This document shows positions 43,285 to 55,568 of a stretch of 64,000 nt of DNA, one piece after another. The translations under genes and the position numbers were made by a program. The notes under the pieces are model-generated. The model did not search any database and was not told the DNA's origin. It saw nothing but the letters and a program-made list of their open reading frames with translations. The stretch lies in contig NZ_CP050145.1 in NCBI RefSeq assembly GCF_016767715.1, forward strand, positions 2,356,001 to 2,420,000. The letters run 5' to 3'. Positions within the stretch are counted from its first letter, which is position 1, and every line of letters starts with the position of its first letter. The stretch is from Mycobacteroides chelonae. Lineage in GTDB: Bacteria; Actinomycetota; Actinomycetes; Mycobacteriales; Mycobacteriaceae.

Positions 43285-44145
43285 GTGGACCAGCGAGGAC
43301 CCAGGCAGCAGGGGCCCAGAAAACAAGGCCCGAGTCGCCCCGCGCGCGATTCAGGCGCGCGGCGCGATGACCGCGGTGGCGGTGCGGCACGTCCGCGCCG
43401 GTCGGATGAGCGCAGCGGCGATCGCCCGCAGCGCCATCAAGGATCCGGGCCCCGGCGCACGGATGAGCGCCAGGCGCCACGAAACTTCGGCCCACACATT
43501 CCTGACGAGGTCGAGGCCAAGCAGCTTGCGCCCGATGTCCGCGCCGAGCTACTCAGCCTCGACAAGAACACCGCCGACACGGTGGCCCGGCATCTGGTCG
43601 TGGCGGGCAACCTGCTCGACGAAGACCCGGAAGCGGCGCTGGAGCACGCCAAGGCCGCCAAGAGCCGTGCGGCCCGCATTGCGGGCGTCCGCGAAGCGCT
43701 CGGTATCGCCGCCTATCACTGCGGGGACTGGGCGCTGGCGTTGTCCGAACTGCGCGCGGCCAAGCGCATGGGCACCCGCTCGCCACTGCTGGCCCTCATC
43801 GCCGATTGCGAACGGGGAGTGGGCCGGCCCGAACGTGCCCTCGAACTTGCCCGCGGAGATGAGGCCAAGGCACTCACCGGCGATGCCGCGGACGAACTGC
43901 GCATTGTGACCGCCGGAGCGCGCGCCGACATGGGACAGCTTGATCAGGCGTTGGCGGTGCTGTCAACTCCCGCACCCGATCCGAAGCGTGTCGGCGTGGT
44001 CGCGGCGCGGCTGTTCTACGCATACGCCGACATCCTCCTGGCCCTGGATCGCAAACCCGAAGCAGTGCAATGGTTCCTGCACGCGGCCAACGCCGATGTC
44101 GAAGGCCACACGGACGCCGAGGATCGGGCAGCCGAACTTGCCTGA
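43285..44145 (+). CDS. conserved hypothetical with TPR-like repeats (Rv1691-like)
   Basis: A 286-residue protein. The first ~75 residues are a low-complexity Arg/Gly/Gln/Asp region, likely disordered and nucleic-acid-binding in character. The remaining ~210 residues are helical pairs resembling tetratricopeptide repeats (EALGIAAYHCGDWALALSELRAAKRMG, shown in part by HCGDWALALSEL). The GTG at 43285 follows an excellent ribosome binding site (AAGGAGG), which excludes the longer upstream frame. It begins the Rv1691-to-mctB gene run. The function is unknown. Confidence 0.85.
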   Translation: MDQRGPRQQGPRKQGPSRPARDSGARRDDRGGGAARPRRSDERSGDRPQRHQGSGPRRTDERQAPRNFGPHIPDEVEAKQLAPDVRAELLSLDKNTADTVARHLVVAGNLLDEDPEAALEHAKAAKSRAARIAGVREALGIAAYHCGDWALALSELRAAKRMGTRSPLLALIADCERGVGRPERALELARGDEAKALTGDAADELRIVTAGARADMGQLDQALAVLSTPAPDPKRVGVVAARLFYAYADILLALDRKPEAVQWFLHAANADVEGHTDAEDRAAELA

Positions 44146-45142
44146 CACACTTGCCGGCGCCCACGACTGCCTGCTGCTGGATCTCGACGGCACGGTATTC
44201 CGGGGTTCCGAACCCACTCCGAACGCCATTGCCGCGTTGTCAGCCGCCGGCGATGCGCGGCAGCTATACGTCACCAACAACGCCAGCCGGTCCGCACCCG
44301 AGGTCGCCGAACACCTCACCTCCCTGGGCTTCATGGCCACCCCCGGCGACGTTGTCACCAGCGCCCAGAGTGCGGCCAGACTGCTCGCCGAGGCACTTGA
44401 GCGTGACGATGCGGTACTCGTGGTCGGCACCGAGGCGCTGGCCGCCGAGGTTGCGGCCGTTGGCCTCACCCCGGTGCGGAGCTTCGATGCGGCGCCACGT
44501 GCCGTGGTGCAGGGGCACTCCCCGGACACCTGCTGGACCACCCTTGCCGAGGCGGCACTCGCGATCCGGGCAGGCGCGTATTGGGTGGCGGCCAATGTCG
44601 ACGCGACGCTGCCGACCGAACGTGGTCTGCTGCCGGGAAACGGGTCCATGGTCGCCGCGCTGCGCACCGCCACCGACGCCGATCCGATCGTGGCGGGCAA
44701 GCCGGGACGTGCACTCATCGAGGACGCACTGGCACGCGGAAGCTTCGCACGGCCGCTCGTTGTCGGCGACCGTCTCGATACCGATATCTCCGGAGCCAAT
44801 GCCGCGGACTTACCCAGTCTCATGGTGCTCACCGGCGTCAACAGTGCTGTCGATGCGATCTGGGCGCACACCTCGCACCGACCCACCTTCCTGGGGACCG
44901 ATCTGGGTGCATTGCACTTCCCACAGACCGAAGTACGTATCGAGCCGAAGCCGTCATGGCGGGTAACGGTGGATACCGGCCATGTGTCGGTTGGCGCCGT
45001 CGACGACGCCGGAACACCCCTGTCGCTGGCACAGTCACTGGCGGCCGCGGTGTGGGCAACAGGCCCAGCCCCGGCGATCAGGCCCATCGTGTCCACCGAT
45101 GACCTGGCGGAACAGGCCTTGCAGGGGCTTTCTGCCGGATAG
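44138..45142 (+). CDS. HAD-IIA family phosphatase (Rv1692-like)
   Basis: A 334-residue sugar or glycerol phosphatase-type protein. Motif I is LLLDLDGTVFRG, motif II includes YVTNNAS, the lysine lies in AGKPGRALIEDAL, and motif III is VVGDRLDTDISGAN. M. tuberculosis Rv1692 is described as a glycerol-3-phosphate phosphatase in glycerophospholipid recycling; the same substrate is inferred. The TTG at 44138 overlaps the preceding gene's end; no better start is in frame nearby, so the exact N-terminus is uncertain. Confidence 0.85.
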   Translation: MPDTLAGAHDCLLLDLDGTVFRGSEPTPNAIAALSAAGDARQLYVTNNASRSAPEVAEHLTSLGFMATPGDVVTSAQSAARLLAEALERDDAVLVVGTEALAAEVAAVGLTPVRSFDAAPRAVVQGHSPDTCWTTLAEAALAIRAGAYWVAANVDATLPTERGLLPGNGSMVAALRTATDADPIVAGKPGRALIEDALARGSFARPLVVGDRLDTDISGANAADLPSLMVLTGVNSAVDAIWAHTSHRPTFLGTDLGALHFPQTEVRIEPKPSWRVTVDTGHVSVGAVDDAGTPLSLAQSLAAAVWATGPAPAIRPIVSTDDLAEQALQGLSAG

Positions 45143-45191
45143 TGTGTCGTCGCCCCTGCCGGTCGGGGGCGATCCACTAGCCTTGAGCGCG

Positions 45192-45401
45192 ATGACCACC
45201 CCGAACGATGTCGCCCGTCACGCTGCCGGACCTGATCCTGATGAGGTCAGGTCCCAGGTGCAGGCGCTGCTGGGTCAGCTCGACCCGCCTGCCGGCCTGG
45301 GCGAAACCGACGCCGAGCTGGATCTCGAAACCCAAGCCCAGGTCCTGGAACAGGCACATGACGTGTTGGTCCGAGCGCTGGAATCCGCGGAGCAGGGATA
45401 G
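45192..45401 (+). CDS. small conserved acidic protein (Rv1693-like)
   Basis: A 69-residue acidic protein, probably two helices (VRSQVQALLGQLDPPAG, then LDLETQAQVLEQAHDVLVRAL). The composition and position between the HAD phosphatase and tlyA match Rv1693 of M. tuberculosis. No motif gives a function. It starts with ATG at 45192 and stops two bases before tlyA, so it is probably co-transcribed with it. Confidence 0.8.
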   Translation: MTTPNDVARHAAGPDPDEVRSQVQALLGQLDPPAGLGETDAELDLETQAQVLEQAHDVLVRALESAEQG

Positions 45402-45403
45402 TC

Positions 45404-46210
45404 ATGGCCCGGCACGCCAGGGTCGACGCCGAGTTGGTGCGCCGCGGGCTCGCGCGGTCGCGACAGCAGGCGGCTGAGCTGATCGACGCGGGACGCGTGC
45501 GTATCGACGGCATACCCGCCGCGAAAGCCGCAACAGCCGTGCCTGCGACGGCTTCGCTTGTGGTGCAGGGGGAGGCCGAGGACAAGTGGGTCTCGCGTGG
45601 TGCTCACAAACTTCTCGGGGCGCTTGACGTCTTTGGCCCACAGGGACTTTCCGTCGAGGGCAAGCGCTGTCTGGATGCTGGTGCCTCGACGGGCGGTTTC
45701 ACCGAGGTGCTGTTGCGTTCGGGTGCTCGTGAAGTTGTTGCCGCCGACGTCGGGTATGGGCAACTGGCCTGGGCCCTGCAGTCCGACGACCGGGTCACCG
45801 TGCTGGACCGCACCAACGTGCGCACCCTCACACCCGAAGTGATCGGCGGGTCGGCACAACTGATCGTGGCCGACCTGTCCTTCATATCGCTCGGACTGGT
45901 ACTCGATGCGCTGATCGCTTGTGCCACAGACGATGCCGATATCGTGCCCATGGTCAAACCCCAGTTCGAGGTAGGTAAGGAACTCGTCGGCGCGGGAGGC
46001 GTGGTGCGTGACCCGCAACTACGCATCGATGCCGTGGTCTCTGTCGCCCACCGCGCCAGGACGCAGGGTTGGCATACCGCTGGCGTGACGGCCAGCCCAC
46101 TGCCCGGACCGTCCGGAAACGTCGAATACTTTCTCTGGCTGCGGAACACAGATTCCGGCCTGGATATCGAAACAGCAGTCGCCGATGCAGTATCGAGGGG
46201 ACCCCAGTAA
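45404..46210 (+). CDS. tlyA: TlyA, 16S/23S rRNA 2'-O-methyltransferase
   Basis: A 268-residue protein. Residues ~1-60 are an S4 RNA-binding domain ([18 protein letters not shown]). A short linker with VSRGAHKL precedes a Rossmann methyltransferase with [16 protein letters not shown] for SAM binding and a VKPQFEVG catalytic segment. In mycobacteria it methylates C1409 of 16S and C1920 of 23S rRNA, and its loss causes capreomycin resistance. The reading frame is intact here. It overlaps nadK by one base. Confidence 0.95.
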   Translation: MARHARVDAELVRRGLARSRQQAAELIDAGRVRIDGIPAAKAATAVPATASLVVQGEAEDKWVSRGAHKLLGALDVFGPQGLSVEGKRCLDAGASTGGFTEVLLRSGAREVVAADVGYGQLAWALQSDDRVTVLDRTNVRTLTPEVIGGSAQLIVADLSFISLGLVLDALIACATDDADIVPMVKPQFEVGKELVGAGGVVRDPQLRIDAVVSVAHRARTQGWHTAGVTASPLPGPSGNVEYFLWLRNTDSGLDIETAVADAVSRGPQ

Positions 46211-47130
46211 TGAGCGAACGCAAGATTCTGCTCGTCGCGCACACCGGGCGCGACGAGGTTACCGAGACTGCCCAGCGTGTCGCGAAAACGCTGGGCGAGA
46301 ACGGTATCGCCTTACGGGTGTTGTCCGCTGAGGCCATCGATCGCGGCCCCGTGCATTTGGACCCCACCGAATTCCGCTCCCTCGGTGTCGATGTCGAGGT
46401 CGTCGACGCGGATGAGAATGCCGCCACCGGGTGTGAACTGGTGCTGGTACTGGGCGGGGACGGCACTTTTCTGCGGGCCGCGGATCTGGCACGTAGTGCG
46501 ACCGCGCCGGTGCTCGGAGTCAACCTGGGCCGCATCGGGTTTCTCGCCGAGGTCGAGGCCGAGGCGCTCGATGCCGTGCTCACCCATGTGGTTGAGGGCA
46601 CCTACCGCGTCGAGACCCGGATGACGCTGGACGTCCTGGTTCGCATTGGCGGCGAGGTTGTCGAGCGTGGCTGGGCGCTTAACGAGGTCAGTATCGAAAA
46701 GGGCCCCCGGCTGGGTGTGCTCGGCGTGGTGCTGGAGGTGGATGCCCGTCCGGTCTCCGCCTTCGGATGCGATGGAGTGCTGGTCTCGACGCCGACCGGT
46801 TCAACGGCTTACGCCTTCTCGGCGGGCGGACCGGTCGTCTGGCCGGATCTGGACGCAATCCTCGTGGTGCCCAACAACGCTCATGCCTTGTTCGCCCGGC
46901 CCATGGTGATCAGTCCTGCGTCCACCGTCGCCGTCGAGATCGAAGCCGATGGGCATGATGCGCTCCTGTTCTGCGATGGACGTCGAGAGATCAGAGTGCC
47001 ACCGGGAGGACGCGTCGAGGTGGTGCGCGGTCATCAGCCGGTGCTGTGGGCACGCCTGGACAGCAGGCCTTTCGCGGACCGGATCGTCCGCAAGTTCCAG
47101 TTGCCCGTCAAGGGCTGGCGGGGAAGGTAG
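46210..47130 (+). CDS. nadK: NAD kinase
   Basis: A 306-residue enzyme (PpnK) that phosphorylates NAD to NADP. The [12 protein letters not shown] motif, [12 protein letters not shown] and the NEVSIEKG and [15 protein letters not shown] segments are all present. The ATG at 46210 shares a base with the tlyA stop and yields the normal N-terminus, so the longer frame upstream is not used. recN follows two bases after its stop. Confidence 0.96.
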   Translation: MSERKILLVAHTGRDEVTETAQRVAKTLGENGIALRVLSAEAIDRGPVHLDPTEFRSLGVDVEVVDADENAATGCELVLVLGGDGTFLRAADLARSATAPVLGVNLGRIGFLAEVEAEALDAVLTHVVEGTYRVETRMTLDVLVRIGGEVVERGWALNEVSIEKGPRLGVLGVVLEVDARPVSAFGCDGVLVSTPTGSTAYAFSAGGPVVWPDLDAILVVPNNAHALFARPMVISPASTVAVEIEADGHDALLFCDGRREIRVPPGGRVEVVRGHQPVLWARLDSRPFADRIVRKFQLPVKGWRGR

Positions 47131-47132
47131 TC

Positions 47133-48902
47133 GTGCTCACCGAGATTCGCATCGAGTCCCTTGGCGCGATACCCGCTGCGACCGCGGAGTTCGACAGTGG
47201 TTTGACCGTGCTGACCGGTGAGACCGGAGCCGGTAAGACCATGGTGGTCACGAGTCTGCATCTGCTCGGTGGTGCCCGCGCCGACGCCAATCGGGTGCGG
47301 GCGGGCGCCGACCGCGCCGTGGTGGAGGGCCGGTTTCTCACGACCGATCCGCTGGGCGCCGAACCAGCCGACGTTACCGAGATCCTGGATTCCTCAGGGG
47401 CGCAACGGGATGACGACGGTAGCGTGATCGCCGCGCGTTCGGTGACCTCCGACGGGCGTTCACGCGCATATCTGGGTGGACGCAGTGTGCCCGCCAAATC
47501 GCTGGCCAGCTTCACCGCGGGACTGCTCACGGTACACGGGCAGAACGACCAGCTGCGGCTGATGCGCCCGGAGCAGCAGCTCGCCGCGCTGGACAGGTTC
47601 GCCTCGGAAGGGCCGGGCAGCATCGAGGCGCTGCTCACCACCTATCGCAAGCTGCGCGAGGAGTGGCTCACCGCGCGGCGCGACTTGATCGACCGCACCA
47701 ACCGGGCGCGCGAGCTCGCGCAGGAGGCCGATCGACTCGGGTTCGCGCTCAACGAGATCGACACCGTCGATCCCAAGCCGGGTGAGGACGACCAGCTCAT
47801 CGCCGACATCCATCGCCTGTCCGAACTCGATGCGCTGCGCGATGCGGCCGGCTCGGCACGTGGTGCGTTGGCGGGTACGGACTCGGACGGCGGCGATGAC
47901 GATTCGGATTCGGCGATCGACCGCATCGCCAAGGCCAAAGTTCTGCTGGAAGCCACCGATGACGCGGCCCTGCAAGCCCTGGCGCCACAATTGGCCGAGG
48001 CGCTTGCGGTGGTCAGTGACGTCGCCCGCGAGTTGACCGCGTTCACCGACGAATTGCCCAGCGATGCAAGCACACTCGAAGAGAAGCTGGCACGCCAGGG
48101 GCTGCTGCGTACGTTGACCCGCAAGTACGCCGCCGACCTGGGCGGGGTGATCGCCTGGGCGCAGGAGGCGCGCGGCAGGCTGGCCGAGGTCGACACCTCC
48201 GAGGAGACGCTTAACGCCATCGCTGCCCGTGTGGATCGGCTCGCCGGTGAACTGGCTGTCGCGGCAACGGCTCTGAGCAAGGCGCGCACGAAGGCCGCGA
48301 AGGCGCTCGGTAAGGCCGTCACGGCCGAGCTGGCCGGCCTGGCGATGGACCGTGCGGTGTTCACCATCGCCGTGGAGCCCATCGCGGCCCGGGCCGATGA
48401 CTCGGCGCCGTTGGCGCTGCCGTCCGGGCAGACCGTGCACGCGGGATCAGCGGGTACCGACGCCGTCGAATTCGGATTCGCCGCCCATCGTGACAACCCG
48501 CTACTGCCGCTGGCCAAGAGCGCATCCGGGGGTGAGCTCTCGCGCGTGATGCTGGCCCTCGAAGTGGTGCTGGCCGCCTCGACCGCCGGCACCACCATGG
48601 TGTTCGACGAGGTCGATGCTGGGGTGGGTGGCCGTGCGGCCGTGCAGATCGGTCGACGGTTGGCCAAGCTGGCACACACGCATCAGGTGATCGTGGTGAC
48701 GCACCTGCCGCAGGTCGCGGCCTTCGCCGATATCCACCTCACGGTTGACCGGGTGAACAGCAAGGGCAGCGGTGTGCGCCGTCTGGATGATGAGGACCGG
48801 GTCGCTGAACTGGCCCGCATGCTCGCCGGTCTCGGCGACTCCGACACCGGCCGGGCGCATGCCCGCGAGTTGCTCGACGCGGCCCGCTCCGAGCGGGGCT
48901 GA
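47133..48902 (+). CDS. recN: DNA repair protein RecN
   Basis: A 589-residue SMC-like ATPase for double-strand break repair. Walker A is TGETGAGKTMVV near residue 31, a long coiled-coil region fills ~150-390, the signature is SASGGELSRVMLALE, and Walker B is MVFDEVDAGVGG. The GTG at 47133 matches the start of other mycobacterial RecN proteins and has GGGGAAGG just upstream, within the nadK end. No LexA site was seen in front, unlike in enteric bacteria. Confidence 0.95.
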   Translation: MLTEIRIESLGAIPAATAEFDSGLTVLTGETGAGKTMVVTSLHLLGGARADANRVRAGADRAVVEGRFLTTDPLGAEPADVTEILDSSGAQRDDDGSVIAARSVTSDGRSRAYLGGRSVPAKSLASFTAGLLTVHGQNDQLRLMRPEQQLAALDRFASEGPGSIEALLTTYRKLREEWLTARRDLIDRTNRARELAQEADRLGFALNEIDTVDPKPGEDDQLIADIHRLSELDALRDAAGSARGALAGTDSDGGDDDSDSAIDRIAKAKVLLEATDDAALQALAPQLAEALAVVSDVARELTAFTDELPSDASTLEEKLARQGLLRTLTRKYAADLGGVIAWAQEARGRLAEVDTSEETLNAIAARVDRLAGELAVAATALSKARTKAAKALGKAVTAELAGLAMDRAVFTIAVEPIAARADDSAPLALPSGQTVHAGSAGTDAVEFGFAAHRDNPLLPLAKSASGGELSRVMLALEVVLAASTAGTTMVFDEVDAGVGGRAAVQIGRRLAKLAHTHQVIVVTHLPQVAAFADIHLTVDRVNSKGSGVRRLDDEDRVAELARMLAGLGDSDTGRAHARELLDAARSERG

Positions 48903-49027
48903 GACCCCTTCGCAAACAATCACAGAGCACGACCCGCGGAAAGTCAGCGGTACTGGAGTGACTAATGTGACAGGTGTTACGGCGCGCCTCCACAGGCTCG
49001 ACGGCCCATCGCGTCATGATCACCTTC

Positions 49028-50212
49028 ATGAACTTGACCACGATGCTCACGCGAAGCAGCAGCTCCAGGCCCGGCATCGTCGGAACAGTGCGTACCGACA
49101 GGGACATCAACAAGCTGCTGCAACGCCTCAATCCGGGTGATATCGCCGTCATCGACATCCTCGATCTGGATCGCATCACGGCCGATGCTTTGGTCGACGC
49201 CCGGGTGAGCGCCGTCGTCAACGCTTCGCCGTCGATCTCCGGCCGGTACCCGAATCTGGGACCCGAGGTGCTCGTCGCCAACGGCATCATCCTTATCGAC
49301 AGCATCGGACCCGAGGTCTTCAAAAAGGTCAAGGACGGCTCCACGGTTCGGGTGCACAACGGCGGCATCTACAACGGCGATCGCCGTCTGATCGCGGGAA
49401 CTCCGCGGACCGATGCGGACGTGCACGACCTCATGACCGAGGCGAAGACCGGATTGGTCGCGCACCTGGAGGCCTTCTCCGGCAACACCATCGAATTCAT
49501 CCGCAGCGAGAGTCCGCTGCTGATTGACGGCATCGGCATCCCGGACGTCGATGTCGACCTGCGCAACCGGCACGTCATCGTGGTGTCCGACGGCGCGGGT
49601 GCGGTGTATGACCTGAAGAACCTCAAGCCTTTCATCAAGGAGTACCAGCCGGTTCTCATCGGAGTCGGGGGCGGTGCGGACATCCTGCGCAAGGCCGGGT
49701 ACCGGCCGCTCATCGTGGTGGGCGACCCGTTGTTGATGAGCAACGATGTCCTGAAATCCGGTGCGCAGGTGGTGCTTCCCGCCGACGCCGACGGACACGC
49801 CGCCGGGCTCGAGCGCATCCAGGACCTGGGAGTCGGTGCGGTCACCTTCCCGGCTGCGGGTTCGGCGGCGGACCTGGCGCTGCTGCTGGCCGATCATCAC
49901 GGAGCATCGTTGATCGTCACGGTGGGCCACACCGCATCCATCGAGGAGTTCTTCGATCGCGAACGGCAGCAATCCAATCCGTCGACATTCTTGACCCGGC
50001 TCAAGGTCGGCGCCAAGCTCGTCGACTCCAAAGCCGTTGCGACGCTGTACCGCAACCGGTTCTCCGGCGGGGCCATCGCCTTGCTGATCCTCGCGGTGCT
50101 GGTTGCCGTGATCACCATGCTGTGGGTCACCAGCGCGGGCGACAGCGCCGCGGAATGGCTGCTCGCGTATTGGAACCGGTTGACCGTCTGGGTGCAGAAC
50201 CTGGTCAGCTGA
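49028..50212 (+). CDS. steA: SteA-like septation protein (Rv1697-like)
   Basis: A 394-residue protein with a soluble domain and one C-terminal membrane helix (~365-385, AIALLILAVLVAVITML). Conserved segments include VVNASPSISGRYPNLGPEVL, HLEAFSGNTIEFIRSESPLL, GIGIPDVDVDLR and the thiamin-pyrophosphokinase-like VVGDPLLMS...LPADADGHA. SteA of corynebacteria works with SteB in cell separation; mycobacterial orthologues are less studied. The ATG at 49028 gives the same length as Rv1697; in-frame starts at 49016 and further upstream exist. Confidence 0.85.
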   Translation: MNLTTMLTRSSSSRPGIVGTVRTDRDINKLLQRLNPGDIAVIDILDLDRITADALVDARVSAVVNASPSISGRYPNLGPEVLVANGIILIDSIGPEVFKKVKDGSTVRVHNGGIYNGDRRLIAGTPRTDADVHDLMTEAKTGLVAHLEAFSGNTIEFIRSESPLLIDGIGIPDVDVDLRNRHVIVVSDGAGAVYDLKNLKPFIKEYQPVLIGVGGGADILRKAGYRPLIVVGDPLLMSNDVLKSGAQVVLPADADGHAAGLERIQDLGVGAVTFPAAGSAADLALLLADHHGASLIVTVGHTASIEEFFDRERQQSNPSTFLTRLKVGAKLVDSKAVATLYRNRFSGGAIALLILAVLVAVITMLWVTSAGDSAAEWLLAYWNRLTVWVQNLVS

Positions 50213-50219
50213 GTTATCC

Positions 50220-51152
50220 GTGATTACCCTGCGCCAGCACGCAATATCCCTCGCTGCGGTTTTCCTCGCACTCGCGGTGGGCGTCATACTCGGTTCCGGC
50301 CTGCTCAACGACACCCTGCTGTCCGGTCTGCGCGACGACAAGCGTACCCAGCAGCGGCAGATTGAGGATCTGAATCAGGACAAGAACGCCCTCAACGAGA
50401 AACTCAACGCGGCAAGCAACTTCGATGCCACCATGGCGCCTCGAATGGTCAAGGACGCCTTGGGCGATCGCAAGGTCGTGCTGATCACCACCCCGGAGGC
50501 CGACCGCGCCGATATCGACGGCATCGCGCAGCTGATCGCCACCGCGGGCGGATCGGTATCGGGCCGGATCGGGTTGACCGATCAATTCACCGACGCCAAC
50601 CAGGGCGAACGGCTGCGCACCATCGTGAACTCGTCGATTCTGCCCGCCGGCACCGCACTGCGTACCGATGTCGTCGATCAGGGCTCGCAGGCGGGTGACC
50701 TGGTGGGCATCGTGCTGCAGGTCCCGAAAGATCCGGCACCACCGGTGACCGATGAGCAGCGCGGCATCGCCCTGTCGGCACTGCGTCAGAGCGGATTCAT
50801 CACCTACGCCGACGGACAGGTGTCGGCGGGGAACCTCGCGGTGATCGTGACCGGGGGCGCGCTGCCCAACGACGCCGGAAACAAGGGCTCCACCGTCGCG
50901 CGATTCGCCGCCGCGCTGGATCGGCGCGGTTCCGGCGCCGTGCTCGCCGGACGCAGCGGGTCGGCCGATGGCATCGCGGCGATTGCCGTGACCCGGGCCG
51001 ACAGCTCCATGGCCTCCGCGGCGAGCACCGTCGACGATATCGAGATGGCCTCGGGCCGCATCACCACCGTCCTGGCGCTGCGGGAACAGGCCGACGGCCG
51101 CTCGGGCCGGTATGGATTGGGGCCGGGAGCTACTTCCATCACGGTGCCGTAG
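50220..51152 (+). CDS. mctB: MctB / SteB-like channel protein (Rv1698-like)
   Basis: A 310-residue protein with one N-terminal membrane helix (~9-30), a coiled-coil (QQRQIEDLNQDKNALNEKL) and a large outer domain. Rv1698 was described as an outer-membrane channel needed for copper export; the family is also DUF3186 and includes corynebacterial SteB, a partner of SteA. The pairing with steA just upstream (7 bases) favours a cell-envelope or division role at least in part. It starts with GTG. Confidence 0.85.
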   Translation: MITLRQHAISLAAVFLALAVGVILGSGLLNDTLLSGLRDDKRTQQRQIEDLNQDKNALNEKLNAASNFDATMAPRMVKDALGDRKVVLITTPEADRADIDGIAQLIATAGGSVSGRIGLTDQFTDANQGERLRTIVNSSILPAGTALRTDVVDQGSQAGDLVGIVLQVPKDPAPPVTDEQRGIALSALRQSGFITYADGQVSAGNLAVIVTGGALPNDAGNKGSTVARFAAALDRRGSGAVLAGRSGSADGIAAIAVTRADSSMASAASTVDDIEMASGRITTVLALREQADGRSGRYGLGPGATSITVP

Positions 51153-51258
51153 ACGATCCGAAAAGGGGATCTAGCCCACACCGCTCGGCGTGTTCAGCGC
51201 GGGTTGTCGGCGTGTTTGTTAGGGTGAGGTTCCGTGGGTCAGCAGGGCCCCGAGCTAG

Positions 51259-53622
<2,364 letters not shown>

Positions 53623-53626
<4 letters not shown>

Positions 53627-54570
53627 CGGTAGCGGTCCCGCTCCTAGACGGTGAGATCCAGTCCTACCTGGATCACCTCGACGTGGAACGCGGCGTCGCC
53701 GCGAACACACTGAGCTCATACCGTCGCGATCTGCGCCGCTATCAGCAGCATCTCGCCGACCGCAAAATCGACCGTCTCGCCGACGTGTCCGAACCCGATG
53801 TCAGCGATTTCGTGGTGACGCTGCGCCGGGGCGACCCCGAGCATGGCGTGCCCGAGCTGTCCGCGTCCTCGGCCGCGCGCGCGTTGATCGCCGTGCGTGG
53901 GCTGCACCGGTTCGCGGCCATCGAAGGGCTGGTACCGACGGACGTTGCCCGCGCCGTCAAACCGCCGACCCCCAACCGGCGGCTGCCCAAAAGCCTCACC
54001 GTCGATCAAGTCGAGGCCCTGTTGGCCGCCGCGGGCGGAGCCGCCACGGACGGCCCGCTCGATCTGCGTAACCGTGCACTGCTGGAACTGCTGTATTCGA
54101 CCGGCGCCCGGATCTCCGAGGCGGTGGGGCTCGATGTCGACGATGTCGACGTTCAGGCCCGCTCGGCACTGCTCTGGGGCAAGGGCGGCAAGCAACGGCT
54201 GGTGCCAGTGGGGCGCCCCGCGGTGGAAGCGCTCCAGGCGTACCTGGTGCGTGGCCGTCCGGACCTGGCGCGACGAGGACGCGGGGGCGTGCCCGCCCTG
54301 TTCCTGAACTCGAGGGGCGGACGGCTCTCACGTCAAAGCGCCTGGCAGGTACTTGCCGATGCCGCCGAACGCGCCAAGATCAGCGCGGCCGTATCGCCGC
54401 ACACGCTGCGGCACTCCTTTGCAACGCACCTTCTGGAAGGCGGTGCCGACGTTCGCGTCGTGCAGGAGCTCCTCGGCCATGCTTCGGTCACGACGACACA
54501 GATCTACACGCTGGTCACCGTCAGTTCGCTGCGCGAAGTGTGGGCTGGTGCACATCCCCGCGCCCGATAG
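53623..54570 (+). CDS. xerD: tyrosine recombinase XerD
   Basis: A 315-residue site-specific recombinase for chromosome dimer resolution at dif. The N-terminal core-binding domain spans ~1-110; the catalytic domain carries the arginine in [11 protein letters not shown], lysine in [28 protein letters not shown] with the nucleophilic tyrosine. It starts with GTG in the previous stop. In M. tuberculosis the corresponding gene Rv1701 is in the same place. A XerC partner is outside the window. Confidence 0.95.
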
Positions 54571-54686
54571 TGCCGACTCCATGCGCGGGTTGCCGCTACC
54601 GCACGCCGCAACCCCACTAGACTTGCGCGAATGCCTTCGATGAGCCGCTGGTGCGAAGAGGGTCGAACAGATGACCGGGAGGTGAC

Positions 54687-55568
54687 GTGACGGACTCCAG
54701 TCTTGACTCCGACTTTCCCGCCGAAGACGGCGACCTTGACCTGACCGGTCGTCCGCACAGAGACATTCCCGAACCAAAGCCGCTGACCAGCCATGGACCG
54801 GCCAAGGTCATCGCGATGTGCAACCAGAAGGGTGGGGTGGGTAAGACCACGTCCACCATCAATCTGGGCGCCGCGCTGGCAGGGTACGGCCGGCGCGTTC
54901 TGTTGGTGGATCTGGACCCGCAGGGGGCGCTGTCTGCCGGTCTGGGTATCGCGCACCACGAGCTGGAGACCACGGTGCACAACCTGCTGGTCGAGCCGCG
55001 GGTATCGGTGGACGATGTTCTCATGCGTACCCGGGTCGATGGCCTGGACCTGATTCCCAGCAATATCGACCTGTCCGCGGCCGAGATTCAGCTGGTCAAC
55101 GAGGTGGGTCGGGAACACTCGCTGGCCCGTGCGTTGCATCCGGTGCTCGACCGCTACGACTACGTGCTGATCGACTGCCAGCCGTCGCTGGGGCTGCTGA
55201 CGGTGAACGCGCTGGCCTGTTCCGAGGGCGTCGTCATCCCGATGGAATGCGCGTTCTTCTCGCTGCGCGGGCTGGCGCTGCTCACCGACACCGTCGCCAA
55301 GGTGCGCGACCGGCTCAACCCGAAGCTGTCGGTGTCCGGAATCGTCATCACCATGTTCGATGCCCGCACCTTGCACGCGCGCGAGGTGATGGCCCGGGTC
55401 ATCGAGGTGTTCGGTGACCAGGTCTTCCACACCGTCATCACTCGCACTGTCCGCTTCCCGGAGACCAGTGTGGCGGGAGAGCCCATCACCACGTGGGCGC
55501 CCAAATCCTCCGGTGCCCAGGCGTATATCTCGTTGGCTCGCGAGGTAATCGACCGGTTCGAATCGTGA
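54687..55568 (+). CDS. ParA/Soj-type ATPase (Rv1708-like)
   Basis: A 293-residue ParA-family ATPase. After ~45 polar residues come the deviant Walker A CNQKGGVGKTTSTINLG, the Walker A' VLLVDLDPQGALSAGLG and the Walker B YVLIDCQPSLGLL. It starts with GTG and overlaps scpA by four bases, tying it to the condensin subunits. Chromosomal parAB lies near the origin in mycobacteria, so this is a second ParA paralogue with a probable role in chromosome organisation or protein positioning. No ParB gene is adjacent. Confidence 0.92.
   Translation: MTDSSLDSDFPAEDGDLDLTGRPHRDIPEPKPLTSHGPAKVIAMCNQKGGVGKTTSTINLGAALAGYGRRVLLVDLDPQGALSAGLGIAHHELETTVHNLLVEPRVSVDDVLMRTRVDGLDLIPSNIDLSAAEIQLVNEVGREHSLARALHPVLDRYDYVLIDCQPSLGLLTVNALACSEGVVIPMECAFFSLRGLALLTDTVAKVRDRLNPKLSVSGIVITMFDARTLHAREVMARVIEVFGDQVFHTVITRTVRFPETSVAGEPITTWAPKSSGAQAYISLAREVIDRFES

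Noticed and set aside
43963..45177. Open frame of 404 codons antisense to the HAD phosphatase
   Set aside because: Ser/Ala/Thr-rich mirror of a conserved gene.
48977..50341. Open frame of 454 codons antisense to steA
   Set aside because: Covered by a conserved gene of the right length on the plus strand.
51204..51225. TTGTCG with TAGGGT as a pyrG promoter
   Set aside because: Only ten bases separate the two hexamers, too short for a normal promoter.
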